From Candidatus Rokuibacteriota bacterium (GTDB lineage Bacteria > Methylomirabilota > Methylomirabilia > Rokubacteriales > CSP1-6), in NCBI GenBank assembly GCA_003220475.1, contig QHSO01000020.1, positions 1 through 33,488 on the forward strand: 33,488 nt of DNA, written 5' to 3'. Below the pieces are notes generated by a model. That model had not been told where the DNA came from. It made no database searches and saw only the letters and a program-made list of their open reading frames with translations. Of the stretch, positions 15,442-23,309 are shown piece after piece; position 1 is the first letter of the stretch; every line of letters begins with the position of its first letter. The translations under genes were made by a program, and so were the position numbers.

Positions 15442-17489
15442 CGCCGCGTGCCGTCTGCCGCGGCGCCGCCGCCGTGGTCTTGCTGACGCTTGCCGTCGCC
15501 TCGCCGCTGGCCGTGCGTGGTGCCGACACCCGCGCGGTTCCCGCGGGTGGCCTCACCGCGCTGCCCGGCGCCGACGGGACGGGTCCGAACCTCGTGAAGA
15601 ATCCGAATTTCGAGGCGCCCGCCGGCGGCGACCTCACGGCGTGGAATGCACGCGCGGCGGGCCCGTGGACGATCGATCGTGCGGGGCGCGGCGGGCGCTC
15701 GGCCCTGCGTCTGACGGCGGCGGACGCGCAGCAGATGGTGCCGCAGCTCGAACAGACCGTGACACTCGAGCCCGGCGTGTACACGGTGAGCGGATGGGTC
15801 CGCGCCGAGAATCTCGGCACCAAGGACACGCGTAGCGGCGTGCGCGTCTGCCTCGACGCGCGGCCGCGCTTCAACTGGTGGCACTGCACGCCGGTCGCGC
15901 GCGGCACCGCCGACTGGAGCCAGCTCTCGCAAGGCGGCATCGCGGTCTCCGATCCGGGCCCGTACAAGATCGCAGTCGGTGCCTACGGCGCGCCCGACGG
16001 CAGCGCGTGGTTCGACGAGATCAGCCTCACGGCGCGTCGCAAGCCCGCGCTCGACGTCTATCTCCTCTATCCGAACTTCCGCGGCATGCTCTTCGAGGGG
16101 CGGCCGCAGGTTGTGCGCGTCGCCGTCGGCGCGGCGCAGGGAGCGCGCGTGCGCCTGGCGCTGGTGGAAGAGCCGGGCGGCGCGGTGGCTCGGGAGCGTG
16201 TCGTGACGGGGCCGGGGACCGTCGAGCTCGACGCCGCGGGGCTGCGCGGTAACGCCTGGCTGCTGCGGGCCGAGCTGCTCGACGCCGCCGGCGCGGCCAC
16301 CGCGCGCTATCCGGATCACCGCATCGTGCGCGTGTCGGCCAAGGCGCGCGACGAGCTTCGTGTCTGGTTCGACGAGCGCAACGTCCTTTATATGGACGGC
16401 AAGCCGGCCTTCGTGCTCGGCCTGTACACGACGGGCGGCTATTCCACGTCGCGCGCGACCTACGCGCATGGCGACAACGGCTGGGGCATCACCAAGATGT
16501 CCGAGGCGCCCATCAACATGCTCATCAACTACCACCTCGGACGCGCGCCGATCCCGGCGCTGTCGACGTACATGGACGAGCTGTCGTCGCGCGGCATCCG
16601 CTATATGCAGACGGTCAACTTCTATTACCGCGACGACCCGCAGTACAAGGAGATCGACTATCCCGCCGCGCGCGAGGGCGAGGAGGCCTTGAATCGCTGG
16701 GTGGCCAAAACGCTGTCCGCGCATCCCGGCCTCGCCGGCTTCTACACGGCCGACGAGCGGCCGGCCGACATCGTGCCGCGCGTCTTCGCGCAGCACCGCG
16801 CGCTCGCCGCGGCCGCGCCGGGGACCGTCACCTACGCCGTGCTCGGCGACGGGCTCGAGCGGCAGGCGCCGCTGTGGCGTGACGCCGTCGACGTGATGGG
16901 CCTCGATCCCTATCCGATCGTGCAGCCGACGGGCCGCAACGACCTCGCGATGGTGGGCGAGTGGACGCGCATCGGCCAGGACGCCGTGAAGGGCGCACGC
17001 CCGGTGTGGATGGTCATCCAGTACTTCCCGCTCACGACGGCCGGCGGCTGGCCGACGGGCGCCGAGATCAAGGCGATGAGCTGGATGTCCATCATCGAGG
17101 GCGCGCGCGGGCTCCTGTACTGGTCCTGGGGCGAGAAGGGCCTCGCGTGGGTGAAGGACCCGCGCGAGCGCGAGCGCAAGTGGGCCGATCTCGTCAAGAT
17201 CACGAAAGAGATCCACGCGCTCGAGCCCGTGCTGCTCGCGCCGGACACGACCGTGGTCACCGGAAGCCCCGCCGCCGTCCGCGTGCTCGGCAAGCGCGGT
17301 GCGGACGGTGCGCGCTACGTGTTCGCGTACAACACGGGTGCCGCGCCGGTGACGGCGACGTGGACGCTCGCGGCGTCGGCGACAGCGATCATGGACCTCG
17401 ACGCGCAGGCGGCGGGTCCCAAGATCGAGGGCAACGGCTTCGCCGCGAGCTTCGGTCCCTACGAGGTCAAGCGCTACCTGATCCGCTGA
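15438..17489 (+). CDS. Secreted glycoside-hydrolase-like protein, paralogue without Ig modules
   Basis: 683 residues from a GTG at 15438 that overlaps the upstream stop by four bases. It has a signal peptide (1-29), a CBM4/9-like domain (about 48-205), the motif LLYPNFRGMLF shared exactly with the protein at 6021-9563, a beta-sandwich, and a TIM-barrel-like region (about 310-590). Asp439-Glu440 in GFYTADE and Glu554 in IIEGARGLLYWS match the acidic residues of the paralogue with the same 114-residue spacing. It ends after a small C-terminal sandwich (SFGPYEVKRYLI) and lacks the Ig tail. Coupling to the polymerase gene suggests that it acts on the nascent or exported polymer in the periplasm, for instance as a length-controlling or release hydrolase. 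Neither catalytic activity nor substrate is proven. Confidence 0.83.
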   Translation: MTPRAVCRGAAAVVLLTLAVASPLAVRGADTRAVPAGGLTALPGADGTGPNLVKNPNFEAPAGGDLTAWNARAAGPWTIDRAGRGGRSALRLTAADAQQMVPQLEQTVTLEPGVYTVSGWVRAENLGTKDTRSGVRVCLDARPRFNWWHCTPVARGTADWSQLSQGGIAVSDPGPYKIAVGAYGAPDGSAWFDEISLTARRKPALDVYLLYPNFRGMLFEGRPQVVRVAVGAAQGARVRLALVEEPGGAVARERVVTGPGTVELDAAGLRGNAWLLRAELLDAAGAATARYPDHRIVRVSAKARDELRVWFDERNVLYMDGKPAFVLGLYTTGGYSTSRATYAHGDNGWGITKMSEAPINMLINYHLGRAPIPALSTYMDELSSRGIRYMQTVNFYYRDDPQYKEIDYPAAREGEEALNRWVAKTLSAHPGLAGFYTADERPADIVPRVFAQHRALAAAAPGTVTYAVLGDGLERQAPLWRDAVDVMGLDPYPIVQPTGRNDLAMVGEWTRIGQDAVKGARPVWMVIQYFPLTTAGGWPTGAEIKAMSWMSIIEGARGLLYWSWGEKGLAWVKDPRERERKWADLVKITKEIHALEPVLLAPDTTVVTGSPAAVRVLGKRGADGARYVFAYNTGAAPVTATWTLAASATAIMDLDAQAAGPKIEGNGFAASFGPYEVKRYLIR

Positions 17490-17496
17490 CGCGGCT

Positions 17497-17988
17497 TCAG
17501 CCGGCCGCCGTGAGCCGGGTCACGGAGCGGCGGCCGGCGACGACGCCTTCCAGCGTTCGCAACAGCACCCACGGCTCGATCGGTTTGCGTAACGTCAGCC
17601 GCGCGCCCGCCTCGCGGGCGAACTCCAGCGCGTTGCGCCGCATCGGGTCGCCGTCCGCCGACATCGCGATGCACACGGCGTCGGGATAGTCGCGCACCAG
17701 CTCGCGAATGGTGTCGATGCCGTTCTTACGCGGCATGAACACGTCGACGAGGACGATGTCGGCCGGACGCTGCTGGTACTTGTCGAGGCCGTCCTGGCCG
17801 TCGCTCGCGAGCGTCACTTCATAGCCTTCCGTGCGGAGCAGGACGTCGAGGACGTCGCGCGTGTCGTCGTGATCTTCGACGACGAGGATGTGAACGGGCG
17901 GGGGCCGAAGACTGGTGGTGGCGGGACGCGCGGTGGCGGGGAGAGCATCGAGCGTTCGCGGCCGAGACGTTTTTCCGATTATTGCCAT
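17497..17988 (-). CDS. Single-domain response regulator (receiver only)
   Basis: 163 residues. GGAGGG lies four bases before the ATG at 17988. After a roughly 30-residue Pro/Ala/Thr-rich leader comes one CheY-like receiver: acidic pocket VVEDHDD (36-42), phosphoacceptor Asp82 in LVDVFMP, Ser110 in AMSAD and Lys135 in LRKP. There is no DNA-binding or enzymatic output domain; the last 20 residues are a short basic tail. Such proteins relay phosphate or act through protein contacts. It is divergent from the LuxR-type regulator and has a well-placed sigma-54-like promoter. No histidine kinase is encoded in the window. Confidence 0.88.
   Translation of the reverse strand: MAIIGKTSRPRTLDALPATARPATTSLRPPPVHILVVEDHDDTRDVLDVLLRTEGYEVTLASDGQDGLDKYQQRPADIVLVDVFMPRKNGIDTIRELVRDYPDAVCIAMSADGDPMRRNALEFAREAGARLTLRKPIEPWVLLRTLEGVVAGRRSVTRLTAAG
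17500..17538. repeat. Compound inverted repeat at the convergent hydrolase/response-regulator junction
   Basis: GCCGGCCGCC (17500-17509) pairs perfectly with GGCGGCCGGC (17529-17538), and an inner stem CCGTGA (17508-17513) pairs with TCACGG (17520-17525); the two overlap by two bases, so they partly compete. It sits 11 bases after the hydrolase stop, inside the last codons of the opposing gene, and may terminate rightward transcription. Confidence 0.45.
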
Positions 17989-18021
17989 GCACCCTCCGCG
18001 CGGGCGAGTCGAGCCAACGCT

Positions 18022-18038
18022 TGCCAGCCGCGTGCCAT
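18022..18038 (-). promoter_or_regulatory. Candidate sigma-54 (-24/-12) promoter of the receiver gene
   Basis: Read on the minus strand the site is ATGGCACGCGGCTGGCA. It has the full TGGCACG -24 element, the invariant GG and GC at exact spacing, and TGGCA at -12 (consensus TTGCA). Transcription would start near 18011, leaving a 23-base leader that contains the GGAGGG ribosome-binding site. This is the best promoter match in the window. Confidence 0.65.
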
Positions 18039-18218
18039 GCGTAAGTGCGCGTCGCGCTGAGATTGAGCGTCGTCGATTGAGAGAACTTTTGCCGACTCTC
18101 ATACGTAAGGTGACCAATGCTCGGCGCCGGTACGCCCCTTGCACTCGTAGGTGTACGAATAGACGCGGGAGTGGACCCGGCGTATTTCTTCTGCGGTCCC
18201 CCCGCCCCGAGGGACAGC

Positions 18219-18974
18219 GTGGACTTGACCGAGACCGTGAAAAAAAGCGAGAAAGCTTCGGGCAGCCAGGCCACGACCCGGATCGTGCTCGCGGACGACC
18301 AGAACGTGGTCCGCGAAGCGATCAAGTGTCTGCTCGAGCTCGAGGCGGATTTCGAGGTCGTCGGCGAAACCGCTGACGGGCTCTCGGTCGTCTCGCTCGT
18401 CGACCGTCTCAAGCCCGAGGTGCTCATCGTCGACGTGGCGATGCCCGGCCTGTACGGGCTCGAGGTCACGCGTCAGGTGCGCGAGCGCTCCCCGAAGACC
18501 GCGGTCATCGTCCTCTCGCGCTACGTCAACGAGTGGTATGTCACCGAAGCGCTGCGCAACGGCGCCTCGGGCTACGTCGTCAAGCAGGCGGAGGCGCACG
18601 AGCTGACACGCGCGGTGCGAATGGTCGCGCAGGGGCGACGCTACCTGAGCTCGCCGCTGTCGCCGGAGGACGTGCAGTCGTGGCTGCTGCAGGCCGAGCG
18701 GCTGACCGGCGATTCCTACGAGTCGCTCACGAGCCGCGAGCGCGAGGTGCTGCAGCTCGTGGCCGAGGGCTACAGCAGCACGCGCATCGCGCGACGGCTC
18801 TCGATCAGCGTGCGCACGGCGGAGGCGCACCGCGCGAACGTCATGCGCAAGCTGCGGCTCAAGAACTACGCGGGCCTGATCAAGTACGCGCTCGCGCGCG
18901 GCGTGCTGCCGCCGATCGAGCCGTTGCCGCCGGGATTTCGCGCGGTCAAGCGGCGGCGGCCGATGCCGCAGTAA
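18219..18974 (+). CDS. NarL/LuxR-family response regulator
   Basis: 251 residues from a GTG at 18219 preceded by GAGGGA. An ATG at 18117 would add 34 residues of unlikely composition but cannot be excluded. The receiver has LADDQ (24-28), phosphoacceptor Asp72 in IVDVAMP, Ser100 and Lys122. The LuxR-type helix-turn-helix spans about 168-225 (LTSREREVLQLVAEGYSS, then the recognition region SISVRTAEAHRANVMRKL). A basic Pro-rich tail follows. It is expected to bind DNA as a phosphorylated dimer. It is divergent from the receiver-only gene and could regulate that gene, the downstream polysaccharide operon or the palindrome-bearing promoter; none of this is shown by sequence. No partner kinase is present. 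Confidence 0.88.
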   Translation: MDLTETVKKSEKASGSQATTRIVLADDQNVVREAIKCLLELEADFEVVGETADGLSVVSLVDRLKPEVLIVDVAMPGLYGLEVTRQVRERSPKTAVIVLSRYVNEWYVTEALRNGASGYVVKQAEAHELTRAVRMVAQGRRYLSSPLSPEDVQSWLLQAERLTGDSYESLTSREREVLQLVAEGYSSTRIARRLSISVRTAEAHRANVMRKLRLKNYAGLIKYALARGVLPPIEPLPPGFRAVKRRRPMPQ

Positions 18975-19050
18975 CTGGCCGCCGACCGGGTCGATCCGCA
19001 GTCACACAACGGACCCTCCAGCAACAGCCGCTGTGCGGCCGCCGCCGTGC

Positions 19051-19986
19051 TCAGGACGTGCGCGCGCGCGGCGCCAGGAACGTCGAGCCGGCGTAGTCGT
19101 TGCGTACGCCGCGCAGCCCCGCCCAGACCGACCGGAACGGCGCCGACGACCGCGTGTGTAGGGTCGCGTTCACCGCGCCGGCGAACACGCCCACGACGAA
19201 CCACGCGAAGGCCAGGCGCGTGCTCGGCGTCTTGGGCACGTGCTTGTCGTAGAGGAACGCCCACGACGTCAGCACCGCCTCCTCCGGACGTCGTGCCGGC
19301 CGCGGCGCCTTGTTGTGCACGATGCGCGCGTCGGTGGCGATCGCGAGTCGCCCGCCCCGCGCGACGACCGACCAGCAGAGGTCGATGTCCTCGCCGACGG
19401 AGGCGGCGCGATAGCGCGCATCGTGGCGCACGCCGGCGAGCGCGGCGCGGCGGAACGACATGAGCGCGCCGGTGAACATCCGCACGGGCACCAGCACGCC
19501 CTCGGGATAGCGCTGCCAGTTCCAGTACACGGGCTGGCGCTCGTCGCGGAACGGCCCCAGCCGGAAGATGCGGTGCCCCAGGCGGCCGATCCAGCCCGGG
19601 CGCTCGTAGTTGATGATGAGCGGCGCCAACCCCGCGAGCTCCGGCAGCGCCGCGTAATGGGCGAGCAGGCGCTCGATCACGACGGGCTCGGGCACGACGT
19701 CGTCGTCGCAGAACACGACGATGTCGCCGCGCGCGCGGTCGAGGCCGGCGTTGCGGGCGGCCGCCGCGCCGTTGATGGCGCGATCCCACACGTACACGAG
19801 CGACGGGCGGGCCGCCGCCGGCGCCGCGTCCACCAATGCCGTCACCGCTCGACGCCCGTCGTCGGTGGCGCTCTGGTCCACGATGATGAGCTCCGCGGGC
19901 ACGACGGTCTGGGCCAGCAGCGCGCGGACGGTCTCGGCCAGCAGCGCCGGGCGGTTTTTGGTCGGCACGACGGCGCTGACGGTCAT
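19051..19986 (-). CDS. Family 2 glycosyltransferase, last gene of the exopolysaccharide operon
   Basis: 311 residues. The ATG at 19986 overlaps the exosortase stop (ATGA). The GT-A core shows SAVVPTKNRPALL (4-16), IIVDQSATDDGRR (34-46), and the metal site CDDD at 93-96. An EDIDLCW segment follows in the acceptor half, as in rhamnosyl- and galactosyl-type GT2 proteins. A hydrophobic segment near the C-terminus (LAFAWFVVGVFAGAV) suggests membrane attachment. It probably adds a sugar to the lipid-linked repeat. Its place directly after an exosortase is common in such loci. The gene is convergent with the LuxR-type regulator, with 76 bp between them that hold only a weak 5-bp hairpin. Confidence 0.88.
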   Translation of the reverse strand: MTVSAVVPTKNRPALLAETVRALLAQTVVPAELIIVDQSATDDGRRAVTALVDAAPAAARPSLVYVWDRAINGAAAARNAGLDRARGDIVVFCDDDVVPEPVVIERLLAHYAALPELAGLAPLIINYERPGWIGRLGHRIFRLGPFRDERQPVYWNWQRYPEGVLVPVRMFTGALMSFRRAALAGVRHDARYRAASVGEDIDLCWSVVARGGRLAIATDARIVHNKAPRPARRPEEAVLTSWAFLYDKHVPKTPSTRLAFAWFVVGVFAGAVNATLHTRSSAPFRSVWAGLRGVRNDYAGSTFLAPRARTS

Positions 19987-20834
19987 CGACGTCTCATGAA
20001 CAGCACCAGCGCCACGAACGGCACCAGCGCGAGGCCGTAGACGACCTTGCCCCACACGAGGTGGGAAATTCCCATCGCCGCACGCGCGCCCCAGAGCTCG
20101 GCCATGATGCCCGTGCCTATCACGCGCCCGAGGTTGGCGACGATGGCCAGCACGACCCCGGCGACGACGAGCACGGCGGCGCCGCGCCAGTGTCGCTGCG
20201 TGGTGCCGGCGAACGCCGTGGCGATCACGATCATCGCGAACAGGAACCGAAGGCCGTTGCACGCTTCCGTCACGTGCAGCGTGACGCTCGGCAGGACGAG
20301 GAACAGGTCGGCGCGCGTCACCGGCACGCCGAGCAGGCGCAGCGCGTGCTCGGACACGACCGCGGCCAGCTGCTGCAATGGCAGCGAGAGGGCGGGCAAC
20401 ACGCCGTCAGGGAGCGGCGCCATGAACACGAGAAAGCCGATGGGAAACGCCAGGCGCCGCGCCGGCACCGCGCCGAGCGTGGCGAGCGCCAGACCCATGA
20501 GCACGACGGGCAGCGACAGCGCCCGCAGCGTGAGGCTGCCGGCGGCGATGCCGACGCCGAGGGTCGCGAGCCCCGCGGCCATCATCACGAAGCCGCTCGG
20601 CTCGGACTGCGCCGCCTCGTCGCCGTGCGCGTCCGCCTCGAGCACGTCCCAGGCGAGATAGGCGCTGAACAGCGGCACGACGAAGCCGTAGCTGTAGTAG
20701 GGGACCAGCAGCCAGACGCCGACGAGGTCGCGCAGCACCGGCAGATAGAGGGTGAGCACCGCCGCGCCGACGGTGACGGCCGCCGTCGTCTCCACGCGCC
20801 GTCGGGGCGCGGCCAGCGTGGTGGCGCGCGTCAC
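19983..20834 (-). CDS. Exosortase (single-domain, polytopic membrane transpeptidase-like)
   Basis: 283 residues from a GTG at 20834 that overlaps the epimerase stop (GTGA). About eight hydrophobic segments carry the exosortase triad: Cys192 in TEACNGLRFL, Arg237 in NLGRVIGTG and His258 in GISHLVWGK. Exosortases cleave and anchor or release proteins with a C-terminal PEP-CTERM signal during export, and are usually encoded in exopolysaccharide loci. XrtA proteins normally carry a fused EpsI domain after the membrane core; this protein ends at residue 283 in MRRR, so it is the short form and its subtype is uncertain. No PEP-CTERM tail is visible on any complete protein of the window; the truncated copper radical oxidase cannot be judged. 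Confidence 0.92.
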   Translation of the reverse strand: MTRATTLAAPRRRVETTAAVTVGAAVLTLYLPVLRDLVGVWLLVPYYSYGFVVPLFSAYLAWDVLEADAHGDEAAQSEPSGFVMMAAGLATLGVGIAAGSLTLRALSLPVVLMGLALATLGAVPARRLAFPIGFLVFMAPLPDGVLPALSLPLQQLAAVVSEHALRLLGVPVTRADLFLVLPSVTLHVTEACNGLRFLFAMIVIATAFAGTTQRHWRGAAVLVVAGVVLAIVANLGRVIGTGIMAELWGARAAMGISHLVWGKVVYGLALVPFVALVLFMRRR

Positions 20835-21787
20835 GCGGCCTCCGCCGGCGTGCGGCCCGCCTGGGCCAGGAACCATGCCCACGTGCGCGCCAGACCGTTC
20901 TCGACGTCGACCGCCGCCCGCCAGCCGAGCTCGCGCGCCGCGCGCGAGGGATCGAGCACGCTGCGGCGAACGTCGCCGGAGCGCGCGGGCTCGTGGTAGG
21001 CGCCCACACTCGGCCGCGCGATGCTCTCGATCACCCGCCACAGGGCGTTGACGCTCGTGGCCCGGCCGGTACCGACGTTGAACGTCGCCATCGCGCCGTC
21101 CGGCATAGCCTTGTCGAGCGCGGCGACGTTCGCCGTGACGACGTCGTCGACGTAGACGAAGTCGCGCACCTGCTCGCCGTCGCCGTAGATCGTCGGGGCC
21201 AGCCCGGCCAGGATGCGCTGCATGAAGATCGCCACGACGCCGGCCTCGCCGTGCGGATCCTGCCGCGGCCCGTAGACGTTGGCGTAACGCAGGACGACGG
21301 CCTGGAGGCCGAACGTGTCGCAGAAGTAGTCGAGGTAGTGCTCGACCGCGAGCTTGGCGACGGCGTAGGGGCTGCGCGGCCGGCACGGATGCGTCTCGTC
21401 TGCGGGCGGGCCGCTCTGCTCGCCGTAGATCGCGCCGCCGGTGGACGCAAAGACGATGCGCCGCACGCCGTGGCGGCGCGCGGCCTCGAAGAGATTGAGC
21501 GAGCCCAGCACGTTGACGTCCGCGTCGGCCTGCGGCGCTTCCACGGAGCGGCGCACGCTCACCTGCGCGGCGTGGTGACAGACGATCTCCGGCCGCTCCT
21601 CGACGAACGCGGCGTCGAGGCCCGGGTCGCGGACGTCCATGCGGTACCAGCGTGCGCGAGGATCGACGTTGTCGGCCGACCCCGAGGAGAGATCGTCCAC
21701 GACCGCGACCTCGTGCCCCGCCGCCAGGTACGCGTCGGTGACGTGAGAGCCGATGAAGCCCGCTCCACCGGTGATCAGAATCCGCAT
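20831..21787 (-). CDS. NAD-dependent sugar-nucleotide epimerase/dehydratase
   Basis: 318 residues of the extended SDR (GalE-like) family. The NAD-binding GGAGFIG is at 7-13, the adenine-ribose acidic pair at 31-32 (VVDDLSSG), and the catalytic Ser/Thr115-116 with Tyr141 and Lys145 (SPYAVAK). The segments LRYANVYGPRQDP and YGDGEQVRDFVYVDDV are typical of UDP-glucose 4-epimerase-like enzymes. It acts in the cytoplasm to make a sugar nucleotide for the repeat unit; UDP-Glc/UDP-Gal interconversion is likely, but UDP-GlcNAc or UDP-uronate epimerisation is possible. It lies 16 bp after the flippase gene and overlaps the exosortase start. Confidence 0.9.
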   Translation of the reverse strand: MRILITGGAGFIGSHVTDAYLAAGHEVAVVDDLSSGSADNVDPRARWYRMDVRDPGLDAAFVEERPEIVCHHAAQVSVRRSVEAPQADADVNVLGSLNLFEAARRHGVRRIVFASTGGAIYGEQSGPPADETHPCRPRSPYAVAKLAVEHYLDYFCDTFGLQAVVLRYANVYGPRQDPHGEAGVVAIFMQRILAGLAPTIYGDGEQVRDFVYVDDVVTANVAALDKAMPDGAMATFNVGTGRATSVNALWRVIESIARPSVGAYHEPARSGDVRRSVLDPSRAARELGWRAAVDVENGLARTWAWFLAQAGRTPAEAA

Positions 21788-21803
21788 GCGCGCGCTCCGG
21801 TGT

Positions 21804-23309
21804 TCACGCGCTGCCCGCCCGTGCGGCGAGCAGTCGACGCGTCGAAGTGGTGAGCAGCGTCCATTCGCGCGGGCCGAGCGCTCGCGTGGCGAGCGCGGCG
21901 GCCACGAACGCGGCGGCACCGGCCGCGGCGGCGAGCGCCAGGCGAGGCAGGTCGTGGGAGTCGCCGGCGGTGAGGCGCGTCACCGCGAAGAGCAGAGCGG
22001 CCGCGACGCCGATACGCATGATCTCGCCGACCGGCACGCGCGCACCGTGCACGCGCGCCATGCCGACGAACGCCCACACCGAGGCGACGATCTGCGCTGC
22101 GGTGTTGGCGAGCACGGCGCCCGTCGTCGCGTAGGTCGGAATGAAGACGTACGCGAGGACGACGTTGAGTGCGACGGCGGCGCCGGTGGCCGTCAGCGCG
22201 CAGTGCCGATCGCCCACGGCCTGCAGCGACGAGGCGGCCACCTTGCGCAGCGCGCCGAGCACCGCCACCGCCGCCAGCACGCCGAGCAGGTGCGCGGCGG
22301 GCAGGTACGCGGCGCCGTAGAGCCAGTGGATGACCCCGGGTGCGAGCGCGGCGACCAGCGCCGCGATCGGCGCCCCCGAGAGCGCGACGTAGCGCATGGC
22401 CGTGCGATACACCCGCGCGAACTCGTCGCGCTCGCCGCGCCCGTGCAGCGCCGCCAGCGCGGGTAGCAGCGCGCCCACCGCGATCTCGGGCACGACCATC
22501 ACGCGCGACGCGAGGCCGAAGGCGAGACTGTAGAACGCGATCTCTTCCGGGCTCGCGTACAGCCGCAGGAAGAAGATCTCCGAGCGGTCGCGCACGAGCG
22601 CCTCCAGCACGGCCACCACGGCGAGTGAGGCGACGTAGGTGCGGATCTCGCGCCGCACGGCCGGCGATGGATCGATGGCGACGCCGCCGAGCACGTCGCG
22701 GGCGCGGGCGCGCTGCATCAGGCACGACAGCACCGTGGTGAGCGCCAGCGCGATCATGAGGCCGAAGATCTCGAGGCCCAGCGCGATGACGACGATGGCG
22801 GCCAGCAGGTGCAGGGCCATCTTGACCGTGCTCGTCTGCGTGGTCAGGTCGTAGCGCTGCGCGCCGTAGACGGCGTGCGTGTAGATGCCCTCGACCGTGA
22901 TCGGCACCAGCAGAAACGCGAGCATGACGAACGACACGCGCAGGCGCGGCTCGACCTCGGTGAGCACGATGACCATGACGGCGGCCACCACGAGCGCCGT
23001 CGTCGCCAGCTGGCGGCGCATGAAGAAGCGCACGAAGCCCCAGGCGCGCTCGGGCTCGCTTCTCGCGTAGGCCTCCGCCGTGTAGCGCGCGGTCGCCAGC
23101 GTCCAGCCGAGCGTGGCGACGGCCGTGAGCATCCGCAGTGCCCAGAGCAGGTACGAGTAATCGCCCATCAGGCTCGGGCCGAGCCCGCGGGCCAGCACGA
23201 TCGACATCACGAGGCCCGAGCCCAGACCGATGAACGTCACGAGCCCGTACCACGCGGTGTTGCGCACGAGCGCTGTGCGCAGGTTCATGGCCGGCGTCTC
23301 GGTCGTCAC
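21804..23309 (-). CDS. Wzx-type polysaccharide flippase (MOP superfamily)
   Basis: 501 residues from a GTG at 23309 in a GTGA overlap, with GGAG about eight bases upstream; an ATG seven codons later (23288) is the alternative. Twelve to fourteen hydrophobic segments run through the protein, with the N-terminal MOP signature (NTAWYGLVTFIGLGSGLVMSI, then LARGLGPSLMGDYSYL). These proteins move undecaprenyl-linked repeat units across the inner membrane. With the polymerase-like gene at 14191-15441 and the chain-length determinant at the right edge, this completes a Wzx/Wzy-type pathway. The gene could be taken for a single fused frame with the preceding glycosyltransferase because the frames run through each other; the GTGA overlap shows they are separate. 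Confidence 0.88.
   Translation of the reverse strand: MTTETPAMNLRTALVRNTAWYGLVTFIGLGSGLVMSIVLARGLGPSLMGDYSYLLWALRMLTAVATLGWTLATARYTAEAYARSEPERAWGFVRFFMRRQLATTALVVAAVMVIVLTEVEPRLRVSFVMLAFLLVPITVEGIYTHAVYGAQRYDLTTQTSTVKMALHLLAAIVVIALGLEIFGLMIALALTTVLSCLMQRARARDVLGGVAIDPSPAVRREIRTYVASLAVVAVLEALVRDRSEIFFLRLYASPEEIAFYSLAFGLASRVMVVPEIAVGALLPALAALHGRGERDEFARVYRTAMRYVALSGAPIAALVAALAPGVIHWLYGAAYLPAAHLLGVLAAVAVLGALRKVAASSLQAVGDRHCALTATGAAVALNVVLAYVFIPTYATTGAVLANTAAQIVASVWAFVGMARVHGARVPVGEIMRIGVAAALLFAVTRLTAGDSHDLPRLALAAAAGAAAFVAAALATRALGPREWTLLTTSTRRLLAARAGSA

Noticed and set aside
18077-18105. TTGAGA with a CATACG 17 bp downstream, as a possible sigma-70 promoter for the LuxR-type regulator
   Set aside because: The -10 match is poor (three of six), and such sequences arise by chance; not strong enough to list.
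20062-20074. TGGGAAATTCCCA, similar to the palindrome at 5961-5978
   Set aside because: It lies inside the exosortase coding region and encodes the conserved Gly-Ile-Ser-His of the catalytic site; the spacing differs by one base. Likely chance.
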